Source: Bacillota bacterium (lineage in GTDB: Bacteria > Bacillota > Clostridia > Christensenellales > Aristaeellaceae). Taken from it: DNA of 5,882 nucleotides. The translations under genes were made by a program, and so were the position numbers. The first letter of the stretch is position 1. Every line of letters starts with the position of its first letter. The stretch spans positions 1 to 5,882 of the forward strand of contig JAGVSV010000281.1 in NCBI GenBank assembly GCA_019137115.1. Reading direction: 5' to 3'. This document shows positions 5,413 to 5,882 of the stretch, piece by piece. The notes beneath the pieces were generated by a model, which searched no databases, was not told the origin of the DNA, and saw only the letters and a program-made list of their open reading frames with translations.

Positions 5413-5882
5413 ATGCAGCAGACCGAACATAACCCCTACCGCGCTTCGGCAGCGCTTCTTTTTCTGTTAACGGGCCTGTTCTGGTTTTCCCAGTACACCA
5501 CGGCCCCGTACTTAAACCCCGAGATGAAGCTGATGGGCGCCACGCCCGCCTTCATGGGTCTGGTGGCCGGGGTGTACGGGTTTACGCAGCTGGTGGTGCG
5601 CATCCCGATTGGCATCATGGCCGACCGAATGGGGCGGCAGAAGCCGTTTATCGTGATGGGCTGCCTGATGGCGGTGATTTCGGCGGCGGGGATGCTTTTG
5701 TACTACCACCCCAACGGCTTTTTTATCTTCCGGGGCATCGCGGGCATCGGCTCGGGCTCCTGGGTGTCCTTTACGGTGCTGTACGGCAGCTACTATCCCA
5801 CCCAGGAAGCCCCCCGGCGCATCTCGCAGTTGAGCAACGCCAACCTCATGGGGCGGCTGATCTGCTTTGTGGTGATGGGCGC
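5413..5882 (+). CDS. MFS transporter, N-terminal part (cut by window edge)
   Basis: The frame is open from ATG 5413 to the window end, giving 156 codons and roughly the first five membrane helices of a normally twelve-helix permease. Visible helices are near residues 11-30, 46-66, 77-98, 102-124 and 144-156. The loop between helices 2 and 3 carries MFS signature A, G67-IMADRMGRQK, with the conserved D71, R72, G74 and R75. The loop after helix 1, with LMGATPAFMGLVAGVYG, is also typical of MFS proteins that use a proton or ion gradient to move small solutes or drugs. The substrate cannot be read from this half. The gene is separated from the RpiR gene by a strong terminator and has its own leader with two inverted repeats, so it is probably an independent transcript. 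A functional link with the sugar kinase locus is possible but only positional. Confidence 0.92.
   Translation, partial: MQQTEHNPYRASAALLFLLTGLFWFSQYTTAPYLNPEMKLMGATPAFMGLVAGVYGFTQLVVRIPIGIMADRMGRQKPFIVMGCLMAVISAAGMLLYYHPNGFFIFRGIAGIGSGSWVSFTVLYGSYYPTQEAPRRISQLSNANLMGRLICFVVMG

Noticed and set aside
4713..5430. Leftward open frames opposite the RpiR gene (4713-5240 and 4990-5430)
   Set aside because: They are antisense shadows of the SIS domain; one crosses the terminator and has no ribosome binding site or recognisable domain.
1..5882. A defence island, mobile element or CRISPR-type system
   Set aside because: I see no transposase, integrase, toxin, nuclease, direct repeat array or terminal repeat; all genes fit metabolism, regulation, transport and c-di-GMP signalling.

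Overview
The window looks like chromosomal DNA from a GC-rich Gram-positive bacterium, most likely a Clostridia-type Firmicute. Supporting signs are strong GGAGG-type ribosome binding sites, a consensus TTGACA promoter, a short hairpin plus U-run terminator, a TTG start, and protein families common in that group (RpiR regulator, glucokinase-like ROK kinase, long multi-pass GGDEF/EAL proteins). The lineage is an inference from style, not from a marker gene. There is no mobile element, CRISPR array, tRNA or rRNA, and no stretch over 300 bases lacks a gene.

Layout. A leftward operon fills 1-4228: a ROK sugar kinase (3284-4228), a 1038-residue membrane GGDEF/GAF/EAL c-di-GMP protein (124-3240), then the first codons of a DMT/EamA-type transporter (1-123, cut by the window edge). 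A 173-bp divergent control region (4229-4401) separates it from a rightward RpiR-family regulator (4402-5271), which ends in a Rho-independent terminator (5291-5313). A 141-bp gap containing two inverted repeats then leads to an MFS transporter (5413 onward, cut by the right edge).

How the parts may work together. The divergent region is compact. A near-consensus leftward promoter (TTGACA-17-TACACT) and a rightward promoter (TTGTCA-18-TATGTT with an extended -10) overlap in their -35 boxes. A perfect 7-bp inverted repeat, CACCCCA-N10-TGGGGTG, is centred on that overlap. The simplest reading is that the RpiR protein binds this operator, controlling itself and the kinase operon together, with a phosphorylated sugar made by the ROK kinase as a plausible effector.

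The unusual element is the c-di-GMP enzyme in the same operon. Its EAL domain keeps every catalytic residue I can check, while its GGDEF domain has lost both metal-ligand positions (motif reads SGVDF) and the I-site. It is therefore predicted to be a phosphodiesterase with a nucleotide-sensing pseudo-cyclase, placed downstream of about 13 membrane segments. This suggests a sugar-responsive switch that lowers c-di-GMP, which is a hypothesis and not something the sequence proves.
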